Part shown: positions 42,885 through 53,406 of the stretch, one piece after another
Layout of the letters: every line of letters starts with the position of its first letter
Position numbering within the stretch: position 1 is the first letter of the stretch
Assembly (NCBI RefSeq): GCF_900078335.1
Contig: NZ_FKBR01000035.1
Coordinates: 154,148-218,147, forward strand
Source of the DNA: Bordetella trematum
GTDB taxonomy: Bacteria; Pseudomonadota; Gammaproteobacteria; Burkholderiales; Burkholderiaceae_B
Length of the DNA: 64,000 nt
Direction of reading: 5' to 3'
The notes under the pieces: model-generated
Told to the model about the DNA's origin: nothing
What the model saw: only the letters and a program-made list of their open reading frames with translations
Database searches by the model: none
Made by a program: the position numbers and the translations under genes

Positions 42885-43994
42885 TTAAGGCGCCAGGCGC
42901 GCCAGGGTGGTTTCGGCGATGGCCAGGCTGGAGGTCAGCCCGGGGGATTCTATGCCGTACAGGCCGACAAAGCCGGGCACCCCGTGATGGGCCGGGCCGG
43001 AAATCATGAAATCGGCCGCCGTTTCCTGCGGGCCGGAGATTTTAGGCCGGATTCCGGTGTAGCCGGGAGCCAGGGAAGCGTCGGGCAAGGCCGGCCAATA
43101 GCGCCGCACTGCGTCATAGAACACCTCGGCGCGTTGCGGATGCAGGGTGTAGTCCTCGTGTTCGATCCATTCGGTGTCCGGGCCGAACTTGGCCTGGCCG
43201 CCGAGATCCAGCGTCAGGTGCACGCCCAGGCCGGCATGCTGCGGTACCGGATAGATCAGGTGCGAGAAGGGCGCGCGCCCGGACAGCGTGAAATAACTGC
43301 CTTTGCAGAGGTACTCGGCCGGGATGCTGCCGGCCGGCAGCCCCTCGATGCGGCGCGACAGGCTGGGGGCGTGCAGCCCGGCGCTGTTGATCAGCACGTT
43401 GCAGCTCAGCGTCATGGCCTGTTCGCCGCCGAAATCGACCTCGAAGCCGCCTTGCGGGCGCACCCGGGCTGCCAGCATGGGCGTATGGAAGACGCATTGT
43501 CCGCCGGCGTTTTCGGCATCGCCCTGCAGGGCCAGCATGAGGCCGTGGCTGTCGACGATGCCGGTCGAGGGAGACAGCAGCGCGGCCGTGCATTGCAGCG
43601 CCGGCTCCAGTGCCATGGCTTCGGCGCCACTCAGGGCGCGCAGGTCGTGCACGCCATTGGCGGCGGCCTTGGCTGCGATGCCCGCGAGGCTGGCGGCTTC
43701 TGTGTCCGTGGTGGCCACGATGAGCTTGCCCAGGCGCTGGTGGGCAATGCCGCGTTCGGCGCAGTAGGCGTACAGCAACTGTTTGCCGCGCACGCACAAC
43801 TCGGCCTTGAGGCTGCCGGCCGGATAGTAGATGCCGGCGTGGATGACTTCGGAATTGCGCGAGCTGGTGCCGGTGCCGATGGCCTCGGAGGCCTCGGCCA
43901 GCAGCACTTCACGGCCAGACAGGGCGAGCGCGCGGGCGATGGCCAGGCCGACCACGCCGGCGCCGATGACGATGCAGTCGATGTCGGTAGTCAT
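42885..43994 (-). CDS. FAD-dependent oxidoreductase of the L-2-hydroxyglutarate oxidase (LhgO) type
   Basis: A protein of 369 residues. The N-terminal Rossmann motif is [40 protein letters not shown] then KAELCVRGK, and IRPKISGP with [19 protein letters not shown], match the LhgO/YgaF group of DAO-fold enzymes. The family oxidises L-2-hydroxyglutarate or similar 2-hydroxy acids at the membrane or in the cytosol. The substrate is not proven. It lies 3 bp after the flavin reductase gene on the same strand, so they form a probable operon that may continue into purU (29 bp). Confidence 0.85.
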   Translation of the reverse strand: MTTDIDCIVIGAGVVGLAIARALALSGREVLLAEASEAIGTGTSSRNSEVIHAGIYYPAGSLKAELCVRGKQLLYAYCAERGIAHQRLGKLIVATTDTEAASLAGIAAKAAANGVHDLRALSGAEAMALEPALQCTAALLSPSTGIVDSHGLMLALQGDAENAGGQCVFHTPMLAARVRPQGGFEVDFGGEQAMTLSCNVLINSAGLHAPSLSRRIEGLPAGSIPAEYLCKGSYFTLSGRAPFSHLIYPVPQHAGLGVHLTLDLGGQAKFGPDTEWIEHEDYTLHPQRAEVFYDAVRRYWPALPDASLAPGYTGIRPKISGPQETAADFMISGPAHHGVPGFVGLYGIESPGLTSSLAIAETTLARLAP

Positions 43995-43997
43995 GGG

Positions 43998-44501
43998 TCA
44001 GGATTGACGCACAGGGGTAAGGTCGAAGCCGCCGGCATGGAACACCAGCGGGTCATGGGCGCTGAAACCGCAGGCCAGGACCTCGCCGACCATGATGAGA
44101 TGGTCGCCTTCGGCGTACTGGCTGCGGTTGCGGCATTCAAACCAGGCCGCATTGCTCTCGTCGAGCCGGGGCGTGCCGAAAGGAGCGTTGACCTCGGGCA
44201 GGCCGTCAAAGCGCTCCGTGGTGATGCCGGTGGCGAAGCGACGCGCCAGCGCGATCTGTTCCGAGGACAGCACATTGACCACATAGCTTTCGCAGCGCTG
44301 GAAGATCTCCAGCGAGGAGGAGGCCATCGACAGGCTCCAGAGCACCAGCGGCGGATTGAGCGAAACGGAGTTGAAGGAGCTGACGGTCAGGCCGATGCGC
44401 CCGCCCGCCGGGCTGGCCGTGCTGACCACGGTGACACCGGTGGCAAAGCGGCCCAGGGCGGAGCGGAAGAACGCGGCATCAAAAGCAGGTAGCTGGGACA
44501 T
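43998..44501 (-). CDS. Flavin reductase family protein (FMN-binding split barrel)
   Basis: A 167-residue protein from the ATG at 44501. A TTG start at 44510 is possible but less likely. RSALGRFATGVTVVST with LTVSSFNSVSLNPPLVLWSL and the C-terminal HAGGFDLTP match the DIM6/NTAB flavin reductase family. These proteins supply reduced FMN to a monooxygenase or reduce other substrates. No partner oxygenase is adjacent, so the role is unknown. It lies between pdxH and the LhgO-like gene on the same strand. Confidence 0.85.
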   Translation of the reverse strand: MSQLPAFDAAFFRSALGRFATGVTVVSTASPAGGRIGLTVSSFNSVSLNPPLVLWSLSMASSSLEIFQRCESYVVNVLSSEQIALARRFATGITTERFDGLPEVNAPFGTPRLDESNAAWFECRNRSQYAEGDHLIMVGEVLACGFSAHDPLVFHAGGFDLTPVRQS

Positions 44502-44513
44502 GCGGAGCAAGCA

Positions 44514-45146
44514 TCAGGGCGAGAGACGGTCCAGGATCCAGCCCTGCTTGCCGTCAGCGCGGTAGCGCAGGCGGTCATGCAGGCGGGAAGGCCGGCCCTG
44601 CCAGAACTCCAGGGTGGACGGCACCAGGCGGTAGCCGCCCCAATGTTCGGGGCGCGGCGGGTCGTCGCCGAAACGCGCCTTGAATTCGCGCTCACGGGCT
44701 TCGAGCGCCTCGCGGGTGACCGGCTGGCTTTGTTGGGACGTCCAGGCGCCGATGCGCGAGCCGACCGGGCGGCTCGCGAAATAGGCATCGGACTCGGCGG
44801 CCGCCACGCGTTCGACCACGCCTTCGATGCGGATCTGGCGCTCCAGCGGCTGCCAGAAGAACAGCAGCGCGGCACGCGGGTTGGCCAGCAGGTCCTGGCC
44901 TTTGCGCGACTCGTAGTTGGTGAAGAAGGTGAAGCCGCGCTCGTCATAGCCCTTGATGAGCACGATGCGCGCCGAGGGCTGGCCAGTGGCGTCCACGGTG
45001 GCCAGGGTCATGGCGTTGGGCTCGGGCACCTTGGCGGCCACGGCCTCGTCGAACCAGCGCGAAAACTGGTCCAGGGGAGAACGGGCGGCCTCGCTCTCGA
45101 GCAGCACGCCTTTTTCATAGCTTTGACGCAGGTCGGAGACGGACAT
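44514..45146 (-). CDS. pdxH: Pyridoxamine 5'-phosphate oxidase
   Basis: A 210-residue FMN enzyme that makes pyridoxal 5'-phosphate from PNP or PMP. Family motifs: [40 protein letters not shown] (with IKGYDERG), [27 protein letters not shown] and the C-terminal [16 protein letters not shown]. The length is typical. It is followed after 12 bp by the flavin reductase gene. Confidence 0.96.
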   Translation of the reverse strand: MSVSDLRQSYEKGVLLESEAARSPLDQFSRWFDEAVAAKVPEPNAMTLATVDATGQPSARIVLIKGYDERGFTFFTNYESRKGQDLLANPRAALLFFWQPLERQIRIEGVVERVAAAESDAYFASRPVGSRIGAWTSQQSQPVTREALEAREREFKARFGDDPPRPEHWGGYRLVPSTLEFWQGRPSRLHDRLRYRADGKQGWILDRLSP

Positions 45147-45248
45147 GACGGTCGGACCTCTGTTGAGTACGGGCCTTCAGTGTACCGCCTCGCGACAGGC
45201 TGGCCGGGCCTCTTGAAGCACTTGCGGGCGGCGGGGAAAGGAGGGGCC

Positions 45249-45890
45249 TCAGGCCGGCCCGGCCGGCTGCTGCAGGCGGTGCGCCAGGGCTTCCAGGCGG
45301 GCGTCGCGGATGCCGGCCGCGCGCAGGGCGCTGGCGGTCTCCACGACATAGTCGGTGCAGGCGCCGTAGCGGCCGGAGGCGCGCCGCACGATGGCGAGCA
45401 CCTCGTCCTCCGGCAGGTGGCGGATATAGCCGGGGTTGGCGCGGTTCATGATGAAGACCAGCGCCGGCACCGGACCTTGTTCGGTTTCGCACGACAGCCA
45501 GCGCGGCAGATAGGCGCCCGCACCCATCTCGCGCTCCCAGAGAGCCGGGAAATATTCCGGGACCTGCGCGCCCGCCAGGCGGTACACCACGCCCCGGCAG
45601 GAACCGCCGCGATCCAGGCCGAACACCAGTCCGGGACATTCGGGGGTGCCGCGGTTGATGCGCGACCACAGGCACAGGGCACGATGATGGCCGCGCAGCA
45701 GCGCCAGCCGACGCTCCTGAAAGTCGAAATCGGGGCGCCAGATGAGCGAGCCATAGCCGTAGACCCAGAGGTCCTGGCCGGGCTGCCAGTGCGCCAGGGC
45801 CTGGCGCAGCGAGGCCTGGCGTTCTTCGGGGGTCCAGAGGCGGAAAGGCGTGGTGGCGCCGGAGACGGCGGTGGGAGCAGGCGAGGTCAC
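45249..45890 (-). CDS. ChaC-like glutathione-specific gamma-glutamylcyclotransferase
   Basis: A protein of 213 residues. The start is taken as GTG at 45890, which overlaps the MFS stop as GTGA, so translation is coupled. The family substrate-loop motif is VYGYGSLIWRPDFDF, followed by RRLALLRGHHRALCLWSRIN and RGTPECPGLVFGLD. The later GYIRHLPEDEV and GACTDYVVETASAL also match ChaC. These enzymes degrade glutathione to 5-oxoproline and Cys-Gly. The link to an MFS carrier suggests a shared job in exporting or handling a thiol or amino-acid derivative, but that is inference. Confidence 0.88.
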   Translation of the reverse strand: MTSPAPTAVSGATTPFRLWTPEERQASLRQALAHWQPGQDLWVYGYGSLIWRPDFDFQERRLALLRGHHRALCLWSRINRGTPECPGLVFGLDRGGSCRGVVYRLAGAQVPEYFPALWEREMGAGAYLPRWLSCETEQGPVPALVFIMNRANPGYIRHLPEDEVLAIVRRASGRYGACTDYVVETASALRAAGIRDARLEALAHRLQQPAGPA

Positions 45891-47101
45891 GGTGATGCTT
45901 CGGATTCGTGGGGCGGGTTGCGGTTGAACCACCCGGCGGCCAGCGCGGCCAGCGAATAGGCCCAGAACAGCGGCGCCACACCGATGACGCCGCCCAGCGC
46001 GCCGAACAGCAGCGGCAGGGTGACCTGGGAGCCGTTGATCAAGGCCATGCGCACACCAACCGCTTCTGCCACCCGGCCCGAAGGCGAATACTGGTGCAGC
46101 AGGGACAGCATACTCGGTTGGCAGCAACCCAGGGCCAGGCCGAGCAGGAACGACAGGACAACCAGGGCTGTCACGTCGGTGAAGAAGGGGTATAGCATGA
46201 AGTCCAGCGCGGCCGTTACGATGGCCACGCGCACCAGCGTCCAGGCGCGCACACGGGTCTGGATCAGCGGCAGCAGCAGCCGGATCACAAAGGTGGCAGC
46301 GGCGAAGGCGGCCAGGATGAAACCGATGGTGGTGGCCGACAGGCCGATGGCCACTCCGTAGATCGGCACCACGAACAGATGGGTGTCCCAGGCGCCGGAC
46401 AGGATGGTGTTGACCATCAGAATGCGCCGCAGCGGCGGCACGGCCAGCAACTCCGTGACCCGGCGTTTTTCGGCGCTGCGCGCGATGGCGCCGGCCAGCC
46501 GCTGGCTGACGGCCTTCAGGCGATGGCGCAGGAGATACAGGCCCACGGCCGAGAACAACGGGGCCAGCGCGAGCAGGCCGAAGGCCGCCTGGTTGCCCAG
46601 GTGGTCGATGGCCAACCCGGCGATCAGGGGCCCGGAAAATCCCGAGCCGGCCATCGCCAGCGACATCCAGGAGAAATTGCGCAGCCGCGTCTTGGGTTCG
46701 GCATGGCCCAGCAGGTCCTGGGTGGCGACCTGATGCAGCATGAAGCCGATGCCGATGCAACAGGAGGCCACCAGCAGCGCCGCCTGGGTCTGCGAGGCGA
46801 AGGGCAGCAGCGTGCCGAAGGTCACCAGCGATGTGCCGATCACCAGGGGCCGCAGGATGCCGACCTTGTCGACCCAGCGTCCAGCATGAACCGAGAACAG
46901 CATCGGCAGCACCGCGAAGACGGCGACGAGGGTCCCGACCTTGAAGGTGGACAGCCCGATCTGCAACGCCGTCAGGGAGACGGTGATGCGCCCGCCGGTG
47001 AGCGCCACATGGTTGAGCATGGCCAGCAGGCACAGCCAGATGGCCCCGTTAAATCCAGGGTCAGACGATGAAGGCGAGGGGGCAGGGGAGGGCTTGGACA
47101 C
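45887..47101 (-). CDS. Major facilitator superfamily transporter
   Basis: A 404-residue protein with about twelve membrane segments. The loop 2-3 motif is GRWVDKVGILRP. A GTG at 47101 is used as start because no other start lies upstream in frame and the hydrophobic core begins after a short soluble lead. No Shine-Dalgarno sequence is evident, so a later start is possible. The substrate cannot be predicted. It is translationally coupled to the ChaC-like gene by GTGA. The 251 bp upstream hold no gene. Confidence 0.85.
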   Translation of the reverse strand: MSKPSPAPSPSSSDPGFNGAIWLCLLAMLNHVALTGGRITVSLTALQIGLSTFKVGTLVAVFAVLPMLFSVHAGRWVDKVGILRPLVIGTSLVTFGTLLPFASQTQAALLVASCCIGIGFMLHQVATQDLLGHAEPKTRLRNFSWMSLAMAGSGFSGPLIAGLAIDHLGNQAAFGLLALAPLFSAVGLYLLRHRLKAVSQRLAGAIARSAEKRRVTELLAVPPLRRILMVNTILSGAWDTHLFVVPIYGVAIGLSATTIGFILAAFAAATFVIRLLLPLIQTRVRAWTLVRVAIVTAALDFMLYPFFTDVTALVVLSFLLGLALGCCQPSMLSLLHQYSPSGRVAEAVGVRMALINGSQVTLPLLFGALGGVIGVAPLFWAYSLAALAAGWFNRNPPHESEASP

Positions 47102-47322
47102 GGCGTAACAGTAATGATTCTGTCCTTAACTTCTGCCAATGTCGAGCAGGCGCGTTCAACGTCTTGAATTTTCTGTATTTTTTCTCTCGGACGATGAGAG
47201 GAGATAGCGACCTTAAGGGGCCGGTTGTCAGACAATTGCGCGTAATTGGGGGTAAGTTGGTGGTGTGGGATGAAATTGCAGCCGGGGCGCGCGCGGCGGG
47301 TTTGTGTCCCCGCTGCAACGCT

Positions 47323-47343
47323 GCCGCGCCCCTTGGGCGCGGC
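47323..47343. terminator. Weak hairpin after the Bug gene
   Basis: GCCGCGCCC (47323-47331) and GGGCGCGGC (47335-47343) form a 9-bp stem with a 3-base loop just after the Bug stop at 47353. No T-run follows in the direction of transcription, so termination is uncertain. Confidence 0.4.
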
Positions 47344-47352
47344 GAGGTTTCC

Positions 47353-48306
47353 TTACTTGGACAGATTCAGCCCCTGGGCCACCTTGCCCAGGGCGGCATA
47401 CTCCTGGTCGATCTGCTGGCGCAAGGCTTCGCCGGTCACGATGCTGACGGCTTCACCTGCGTCTTCGACGAAGCGGCGCGTGGCCGGTGACCGGGCGGCG
47501 GCGGTGAAAGCTGCCTCCAGCGCCTTGACCCGCTCGGGCGGGGTGTTCTTGGGGGCCAGGATGCCGCGCCACAACAGCGTCTGTTCCTCGCCCAGGCCCA
47601 GTTCATTCAGGCTGGTGGCCGTGGGCAGCGCCGCGACCTTTTCGGCCGACGTCAGCTGCAGGCATTTCACCTTGTCGTTCTTCACGTAAGGCAGCACGGG
47701 CGGGATGGAGCCCACGTAGATATCGATGTGGCCGCCCAGCAGCGCCAGCAGGGTGTCGCCTGCCCCCTTGTACGGGATGTCGCGCTGGCTGATGCCCAGG
47801 CGGTTGAAGATGCGCTGGGTCGCCAGCTGGCCCGGCCCGCCTGCGCCATCGGTGCCGAAGGCGTAATGATTGGGCCGGGCGCGCAGGACTTCCATCAGCT
47901 GTTTGCCATCGGCGGCCGGGAAGTCGTTCTGCACGCACATGACGTAGGGTGCGCTGGTCAGCTGGGCGATTGGGATGTAGTCCTGCGGCGTATAGCTTAC
48001 CGGCATGGTGTGCGGCGCCACGGTCACCGGGCCCAGCCAGACGCCGGCCACGGTGTTGCCATCGGTGGAGCGCAGCATCTGCGTCACGCCGATGCTGCCG
48101 CCTGCGCCCCCGACGTTGACGACCACGACAGGGGCGCCCAGATGCGGCTCGGCATCCTTGCCCAGCATGCGGAAGAAACCGTCGGTGCCTCCGCCGGCAG
48201 TGGTGGGCACGATCAGGCGCAGGGGGTCGGCAGCCTGGGCGCCGGCCAGCAGGCCGGCCCCCAGAACGAGGGCGGCAGCCCGGGCAAGAAGGTGGGAACG
48301 GGGCAT
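47353..48306 (-). CDS. Bug family substrate-binding protein, diverged member
   Basis: A 317-residue periplasmic receptor. A signal peptide ends LLAGAQA, and the mature part starts ADPLRLIVPTTAGGGTDGFF. TTAGGGTD stands in place of the usual PFxPGGxTD. IPYKGAGDTLLALLGGHIDI matches the family. It is a more distant Bug member than the three others in the window. It lies 70 bp after the amidohydrolase gene on the same strand, and both are divergent from a LysR gene. It probably delivers the amidohydrolase substrate. Confidence 0.88.
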   Translation of the reverse strand: MPRSHLLARAAALVLGAGLLAGAQAADPLRLIVPTTAGGGTDGFFRMLGKDAEPHLGAPVVVVNVGGAGGSIGVTQMLRSTDGNTVAGVWLGPVTVAPHTMPVSYTPQDYIPIAQLTSAPYVMCVQNDFPAADGKQLMEVLRARPNHYAFGTDGAGGPGQLATQRIFNRLGISQRDIPYKGAGDTLLALLGGHIDIYVGSIPPVLPYVKNDKVKCLQLTSAEKVAALPTATSLNELGLGEEQTLLWRGILAPKNTPPERVKALEAAFTAAARSPATRRFVEDAGEAVSIVTGEALRQQIDQEYAALGKVAQGLNLSK

Positions 48307-48376
48307 GACAGTCTCCTGTGGTGGAATCGGGACCCAGGCGGGACGCCACAGGTCCTCGGTTTATATCGGAAGGGGT

Positions 48377-49201
48377 TCAGCCCTGAAAGCCGAACAATTG
48401 CTGCGGGGTGTCGCTGAGAATGGTGTTGCGTTGCGCCGCGTCGGGTACCCATTGGTGCAGCCAGCGCAGGCACAGTGCGTAATGGAAGCGGTCTTCATGT
48501 GATACCCAGGGCCAGTCGGTGCCCCACAGCAGGCGTTGCGGGCCGGCTTCGCGCAGCAGCAGCGCGCTCAGGGCTACCGGATCCTGGCCGGCCAGGCGAT
48601 AGGGGGCGGACAGCTTGATCCAGGTCCGGCCCTGATCCAGGGCCTGGCGCAGCAGCCCCAGCGCGGGCGAGGCCGCGCCCTGGGTCAGGCTGGCGAAATG
48701 GTCCAGCACCAGCCTGACGCCGCTGTCCAGGATGGGGGGCAGGACCTGGGCCAATTGCTCACTTTCGGTATAGACCTCGACATGCATGTCGCGCTCGCGC
48801 AGCCGGGCATACAGACGGCGGTAGGCGGGCGTGCCGCTATCGGGCAGGGGGGCGCGGCGCAACCAGTTCAGACGAATGCCCCGCACGCCGCGGGCATGCA
48901 GGGCGTCGAGCGCCGCATCTCCGATATCCGGCTCCACGATGGCAGTGCCTCGCAGGCGGCCGCCGCTGGCATCCAGGGCTTGCAGCAGCAGCTGATTGTC
49001 GGCGCCGTAGAAGCTCGGCGCGGTCAGCACGCCATAGCGCACGCCGTGGGCGTCCAGCACACCCAGGTAGTCGGCGACCTCGGCGTCGCGCAAGGGGGCG
49101 GAGTGGCGCCCGGGCATCAAGGGCAGACCGGTGCGCAGGACATGGGCGTGGCAGTCGGCCGCACCGGCGGGGAGATCGAATGGCGTATTCATGGGAGCCA
49201 T
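48377..49201 (-). CDS. Amidohydrolase-2 family metal-dependent hydrolase
   Basis: A protein of 274 residues. DCHAHVL near residue 16 is the first metal site, LDHFAS near residue 160 and LLWGTDWPWVSHED near residue 220 follow. This is the pattern of the amidohydrolase-2 group, which includes 2-pyrone-4,6-dicarboxylate lactonase and related hydrolases. The exact substrate is unknown, but an aromatic-degradation lactone is one candidate. ATGs at 49201 and 49192 are both possible and neither has a clear ribosome site. It forms an operon with the Bug gene under the divergent LysR at 49265. Confidence 0.85.
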   Translation of the reverse strand: MAPMNTPFDLPAGAADCHAHVLRTGLPLMPGRHSAPLRDAEVADYLGVLDAHGVRYGVLTAPSFYGADNQLLLQALDASGGRLRGTAIVEPDIGDAALDALHARGVRGIRLNWLRRAPLPDSGTPAYRRLYARLRERDMHVEVYTESEQLAQVLPPILDSGVRLVLDHFASLTQGAASPALGLLRQALDQGRTWIKLSAPYRLAGQDPVALSALLLREAGPQRLLWGTDWPWVSHEDRFHYALCLRWLHQWVPDAAQRNTILSDTPQQLFGFQG

Positions 49202-49264
49202 CGTATCAATAAGAATTTTTGCTATCTAATTAAACATTTGGCGTTATTAATATAAAATTTACTG

Positions 49265-50167
49265 ATGAGACGATTTTCCATCCCCCAAATGGAAGCCCTG
49301 CTGGCGATCGCCCGCCTGGGCTCTTTCCAGGCCGCCGCCGAACACCTGAACGTGACCCAGCCAACGGTGTCCCTGCGTATCCGGGAGCTGGAGGCGGCGC
49401 TGGGGGTGGCGCTCTTCGAGCGCGAAGGACGGCGCGCTGCGCTGACGGCGGAGGGCGTGCTGGCGCGCCGCTATGCCGAGCAGGCCATCGGCGTTCTGGA
49501 TGAGCTGGAAACGCGGCTGCGCACCGGCGATCCCCTGCAGGGCACCTTGCGGGTCGGCTCGTCGGAAACCATCGCCATGGTCTGTCTGCCGGCCATCGTG
49601 CAGCAGCTGGAGCAGCGCTACCCGCGTCTGCATATCGAGCTCACGATCGCCAACAGCCTGGTGCTGAGCGAGCGCCTGAACACCAATCAGCTGGATATCG
49701 CCTTTCTCATCGATGCCGGGGTGAGCCACCATGTCCAGGTCGAGCCGCTGGCCTGGGCCGAGGTTGCCTGGATGGGGCAGGCGCCGCGTGGGCGTCTGCG
49801 CGCCGCCGATCTGGCCGCGCAAAAACTTTTCGTGGTGCCGGCGCCGTCGCCGCTGCATGAGGTGGTGTCGGCCTGGTATGCCCAGGAGCGCGCGCCGCTG
49901 CCCGAGTTCAATACCTGCACCAGCGTGGCCATCATCGCCGGCATGGTGGCCGCCGGCGTGGGCATCAGCGCGCTGCCGGTCAGCGTGATGGCCGATGCCC
50001 TGGCCAGCGGCCGGGTGCAGCGCTACGAGCAGGAACGACCGTTCACGCCACTGCGGCTGTGCGCGGCCTATCCGCGCGTGGCCGAGATGGCGGGGCTGGA
50101 TGCCGTGCTGCGCATTGCCCGGCAGGTGCTGGGCGAGCAGCCCTATTTTTCCCTGAGTGCGTCCTGA
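49265..50167 (+). CDS. LysR family transcriptional regulator
   Basis: A protein of 300 residues. The winged helix reads RRFSIPQMEALLAIARLGSF then QAAAEHLNVTQPTVSLRIRE, followed by an inducer domain (LRVGSSETIAMVCLPAIV). It is separated by 63 bp of AT-rich DNA (49202-49264) from the amidohydrolase/Bug genes and is likely their regulator. The macA operon follows on the same strand but with a 90-bp gap, so it is probably independent. Confidence 0.9.
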   Translation: MRRFSIPQMEALLAIARLGSFQAAAEHLNVTQPTVSLRIRELEAALGVALFEREGRRAALTAEGVLARRYAEQAIGVLDELETRLRTGDPLQGTLRVGSSETIAMVCLPAIVQQLEQRYPRLHIELTIANSLVLSERLNTNQLDIAFLIDAGVSHHVQVEPLAWAEVAWMGQAPRGRLRAADLAAQKLFVVPAPSPLHEVVSAWYAQERAPLPEFNTCTSVAIIAGMVAAGVGISALPVSVMADALASGRVQRYEQERPFTPLRLCAAYPRVAEMAGLDAVLRIARQVLGEQPYFSLSAS

Positions 50168-50257
50168 GCGATCCGGTTCCGCTTTGCGCGGGCGTCCGCG
50201 TAGAATGCCCAGGCCCTGAATGCAAACGTTTCTTATCTGTCGGCCTCCGGCTGCAGG

Positions 50258-51445
50258 ATGTCCATGAAAACCAAATCCGGCCGCATCAAACGCTTCATCT
50301 GGCTGGCGCTCGCCCTGCTGGCTGCCGTCCTGTTGATCAAATGGCTGTTCTTTCCGGCCGCGCCTGCGCCCACCTATGTCACCACGGCGGTCAAGCGGGC
50401 CGACATGGAAGACAGCGTGCTGGCCAGCGGGACGCTGGAGGCCGTGCGCCAGGTCAGCGTGGGCGCCCAGGTCTCGGGTCAGCTCAAGTCGCTCAAGGTG
50501 GCTCTGGGCGATACGGTGCACCAGAACCAGCTGGTGGCCGAGATCGATGACATGACCCAGCAGAATGACCTGCGCAATGCCCAGGCCGTGCTGGATGCGC
50601 GTCGCGCCGAGCTGCGGGCGCGCCAGGCGACGTTGCGCCAGGCCGAGCAGGCCTACGCGCGCGAGCGCCGCATGCTTGCCGCGCAAGCCAGTTCGCGCGA
50701 GGCCTTTGACAATGCCGAGGCGACGCTGCTGGTCACGCGGGCCGAGATCGGCGCCCTGCAGGCGCAGATCGCCCAGGCCGAAATCGAGGTCGACAAGGCG
50801 CGCGTCAACCTGGGCTACACCCGTATCTTGTCGCCCATGGACGGGATGGTGGTGGCGGTGGTGACCAAAGAGGGGCAGACGGTCAACTCCATCCAGAGCG
50901 CGCCGACCATCATCAAGGTCGCGCAGATGGATACCATGACGGTCAAGGCGCAGATTTCGGAGGCTGACGTGACCCGCGTGCGGCCCGGCCAGAAAGTCTA
51001 TTTCACCATCCTCGCCGAGCCGGATGCGCGTCATTACGGCACGCTGCGCGCCGTCGAGCCGGCGCCCGATTCAATTCAGCGCGACGAGAACACGGCCGCC
51101 CTGAGCGGGAGCAACTCGGCCTCGAATTCGGCGGCGGTCTACTACAACGGCCTGTTCGACGTGCCCAATCCGGACGGCGTGCTGCGCATCTCGATGACGG
51201 CCCAGGTCTTCATCGTGCTGGGAGAGGCCAGCCAGGTGTTGCAGATCCCGTCTTCGGCGCTGGGGGCACGCGCGGGGGATGGGCGCTATACGGTGCGGGT
51301 GGTGAGCGCGGACGGCAAGGTCGAGTCGCGCGAGGTACGTATCGGCATGAACAACAACGTCATGGCCCAGGTCCTCGAAGGCCTGCAGGAAGGCGAGCAA
51401 GTGATTTCCGCCGATACGGCCTACACCCCTGCGGAGCCGGCGTGA
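50258..51445 (+). CDS. macA: Periplasmic adaptor of a MacAB-type tripartite efflux pump
   Basis: A 395-residue membrane-fusion protein. An N-terminal anchor helix ([20 protein letters not shown], residues ~10-29) is followed by a lipoyl half ([20 protein letters not shown]), a long alpha-helical hairpin (residues ~110-185), the second lipoyl half ([17 protein letters not shown]) and a beta barrel. The architecture is typical of MacA, which links MacB to an outer-membrane channel and stimulates its ATPase. The stop overlaps the macB start (GTGA). An alternative start lies two codons in. Confidence 0.92.
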   Translation: MSMKTKSGRIKRFIWLALALLAAVLLIKWLFFPAAPAPTYVTTAVKRADMEDSVLASGTLEAVRQVSVGAQVSGQLKSLKVALGDTVHQNQLVAEIDDMTQQNDLRNAQAVLDARRAELRARQATLRQAEQAYARERRMLAAQASSREAFDNAEATLLVTRAEIGALQAQIAQAEIEVDKARVNLGYTRILSPMDGMVVAVVTKEGQTVNSIQSAPTIIKVAQMDTMTVKAQISEADVTRVRPGQKVYFTILAEPDARHYGTLRAVEPAPDSIQRDENTAALSGSNSASNSAAVYYNGLFDVPNPDGVLRISMTAQVFIVLGEASQVLQIPSSALGARAGDGRYTVRVVSADGKVESREVRIGMNNNVMAQVLEGLQEGEQVISADTAYTPAEPA

Positions 51446-53406
51446 ACGGTCCGCTGATCGAACTCCGGGACGTCTGGCGCGAATTCAGCGCGGGCGACCA
51501 GGTCGTCGCCGTGCTGCGCGAAGTCAATCTGCGCATCCAGGCCGGCGAAATGGTGGCCATCGTCGGCGCCTCCGGCTCGGGCAAGTCCACGCTGATGAAC
51601 CTGCTGGGTTGCCTGGATCGACCCACGCGCGGCGTCTATCGCGTCGATGGCCGCGAGACGGCCGCCATGGGGCCGGACGAGCTGGCAGAACTGCGGCGCG
51701 AACACTTCGGTTTCATTTTCCAGCGCTACCACTTGCTGGCCGACCTGACGGCGCGCGGCAATGTCGAGATGCCCGCGGTGTATGCGGGGGTGGCGCGTGC
51801 GCCACGCCGGATGCGGGCCGAGGCGCTGCTGCGCCGGCTGGGGCTGGGCGAGCGCCTGGATTACCGGCCCGGGCAGCTGTCCGGCGGCCAGCAGCAGCGC
51901 GTGAGTATTGCGCGGGCGCTGATGAATGGCGGGCGCATCATCCTGGCCGACGAGCCCACCGGTGCGCTGGACACCCAGACCGGCCAGGAGGTGCTGCGCA
52001 TCCTCGAAGAACTGAACGCGGCCGGTCATACCGTGGTGCTGGTCACGCACGACATGAATGTGGCGCGCCATGCGCGCCGCATCATCGAGATCAGCGATGG
52101 GCGCATCGTGGCCGATCGCGAGAATCCCGACGCGCCGCGTCAGGCGGAGCCAGCCGCCGCCGGCGAGATGGCCGAGCCCGCCGGGGCGCCGGCCTGGCGT
52201 GCCTGGCTGGATCGCGGCAGCGAGGCTCTGCGCATGGCCTTGCTGGCTATGCAGGCGCATCGCCTGCGCACCTTTCTCACCATGCTGGGCATCGTGATCG
52301 GCATCGCCGCGGTGGTGTCGGTGGTGGCGCTGGGCACCGGCTCGCGGCAGAAAATCCTCGAAGACATCAGCGCGATGGGGACCAATACCGTGGATATCTA
52401 TCCCGGCAAGGATTTCGGCGACGAAAAGGCGGCCTCCATCCGGACGCTGGTGCCGGCCGATGCCGAGGCCCTGGCGCGCCAGCCCTACGCCGACAGTGTG
52501 TCGCCGGAAGTCTCGACCTCGACCACGCTGCGCTATCGCAATGTGTCGGTCAACGCAACGGTGCTGGGCGTGGGAGAGCAGTATTTCCGCGTGCGCGGTG
52601 TGCAGATCGCGCAGGGGCAGTTCTTCGATGCCACGGCGGTGGCGCGGCGCAGCCAGGATGCCGTGATCGATCCCAACGCGCGCAAGGCCCTGTTCGGCAA
52701 CCATACCGACCCCATCGGGCAGGTGATCTTTCTGGGGTCCGTGCCGCTGCGGGTGATCGGCGTGACGCAGCCCAAGAGCTCGCTTTTCGGCAATTCCGAG
52801 GCCTTGCAGGTCTGGCTGCCGTACACCACCGTGCTGAGCCGCCTGCTGGGCCAGCAACACCTGCGTTCGATCTCTGTGCGGGTCAACGATGGCATGCCGA
52901 TCAAGGCCGCCGAGGCGGCGATCGAAAAACTGATGCGCCAGCGCCATGGCATCAAGGATTACTTCCTCTTCAATACCGATACCATCCGCCAGACCGTCGA
53001 GCGCACCACGGGCACCATGACGCTGCTGGTCTCCATGATCGCCGTGATCTCGCTGGTGGTCGGCGGCATCGGCGTGATGAACATCATGCTGGTGTCCGTG
53101 ACCGAACGCACCCGGGAGATCGGCGTGCGCATGGCCGTGGGCGCGCGTCGCAGCGACATCATGCAGCAGTTCCTGATCGAGGCGGTGCTGGTGTGCCTGA
53201 TCGGCGGGGCGCTGGGCATCGGCCTGTCGCTGGCCATCGGCGCGGCCTTCGCCCAGCTGACAGGCGGCGCATTCCAGATGGTGTTCTCGGGGGCGTCCAT
53301 GGTGGCCGCCTTTGTCTGCTCCACGCTCATCGGCGTGGCCTTCGGTTACCTGCCGGCGCGCAACGCCGCCCGGCTGGATCCGGTCGAATCCCTGGCGCGC
53401 GAATGA
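51442..53406 (+). CDS. macB: MacB-type ABC exporter (ATPase plus permease)
   Basis: A protein of 654 residues. It starts GTG at 51442 inside the macA stop (GTGA). The N-terminal ABC domain has Walker [10 protein letters not shown], signature [15 protein letters not shown] and Walker [13 protein letters not shown]. Four transmembrane helices and a large periplasmic domain (about residues 300-530) follow, and the [20 protein letters not shown] motif is typical of MacB/LolCDE-type permeases. MacAB-TolC exports macrolides, toxins or lipid-like compounds. The natural substrate is unknown. It is coupled to the outer-membrane factor by a 4-bp overlap. Confidence 0.93.
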   Translation: MNGPLIELRDVWREFSAGDQVVAVLREVNLRIQAGEMVAIVGASGSGKSTLMNLLGCLDRPTRGVYRVDGRETAAMGPDELAELRREHFGFIFQRYHLLADLTARGNVEMPAVYAGVARAPRRMRAEALLRRLGLGERLDYRPGQLSGGQQQRVSIARALMNGGRIILADEPTGALDTQTGQEVLRILEELNAAGHTVVLVTHDMNVARHARRIIEISDGRIVADRENPDAPRQAEPAAAGEMAEPAGAPAWRAWLDRGSEALRMALLAMQAHRLRTFLTMLGIVIGIAAVVSVVALGTGSRQKILEDISAMGTNTVDIYPGKDFGDEKAASIRTLVPADAEALARQPYADSVSPEVSTSTTLRYRNVSVNATVLGVGEQYFRVRGVQIAQGQFFDATAVARRSQDAVIDPNARKALFGNHTDPIGQVIFLGSVPLRVIGVTQPKSSLFGNSEALQVWLPYTTVLSRLLGQQHLRSISVRVNDGMPIKAAEAAIEKLMRQRHGIKDYFLFNTDTIRQTVERTTGTMTLLVSMIAVISLVVGGIGVMNIMLVSVTERTREIGVRMAVGARRSDIMQQFLIEAVLVCLIGGALGIGLSLAIGAAFAQLTGGAFQMVFSGASMVAAFVCSTLIGVAFGYLPARNAARLDPVESLARE

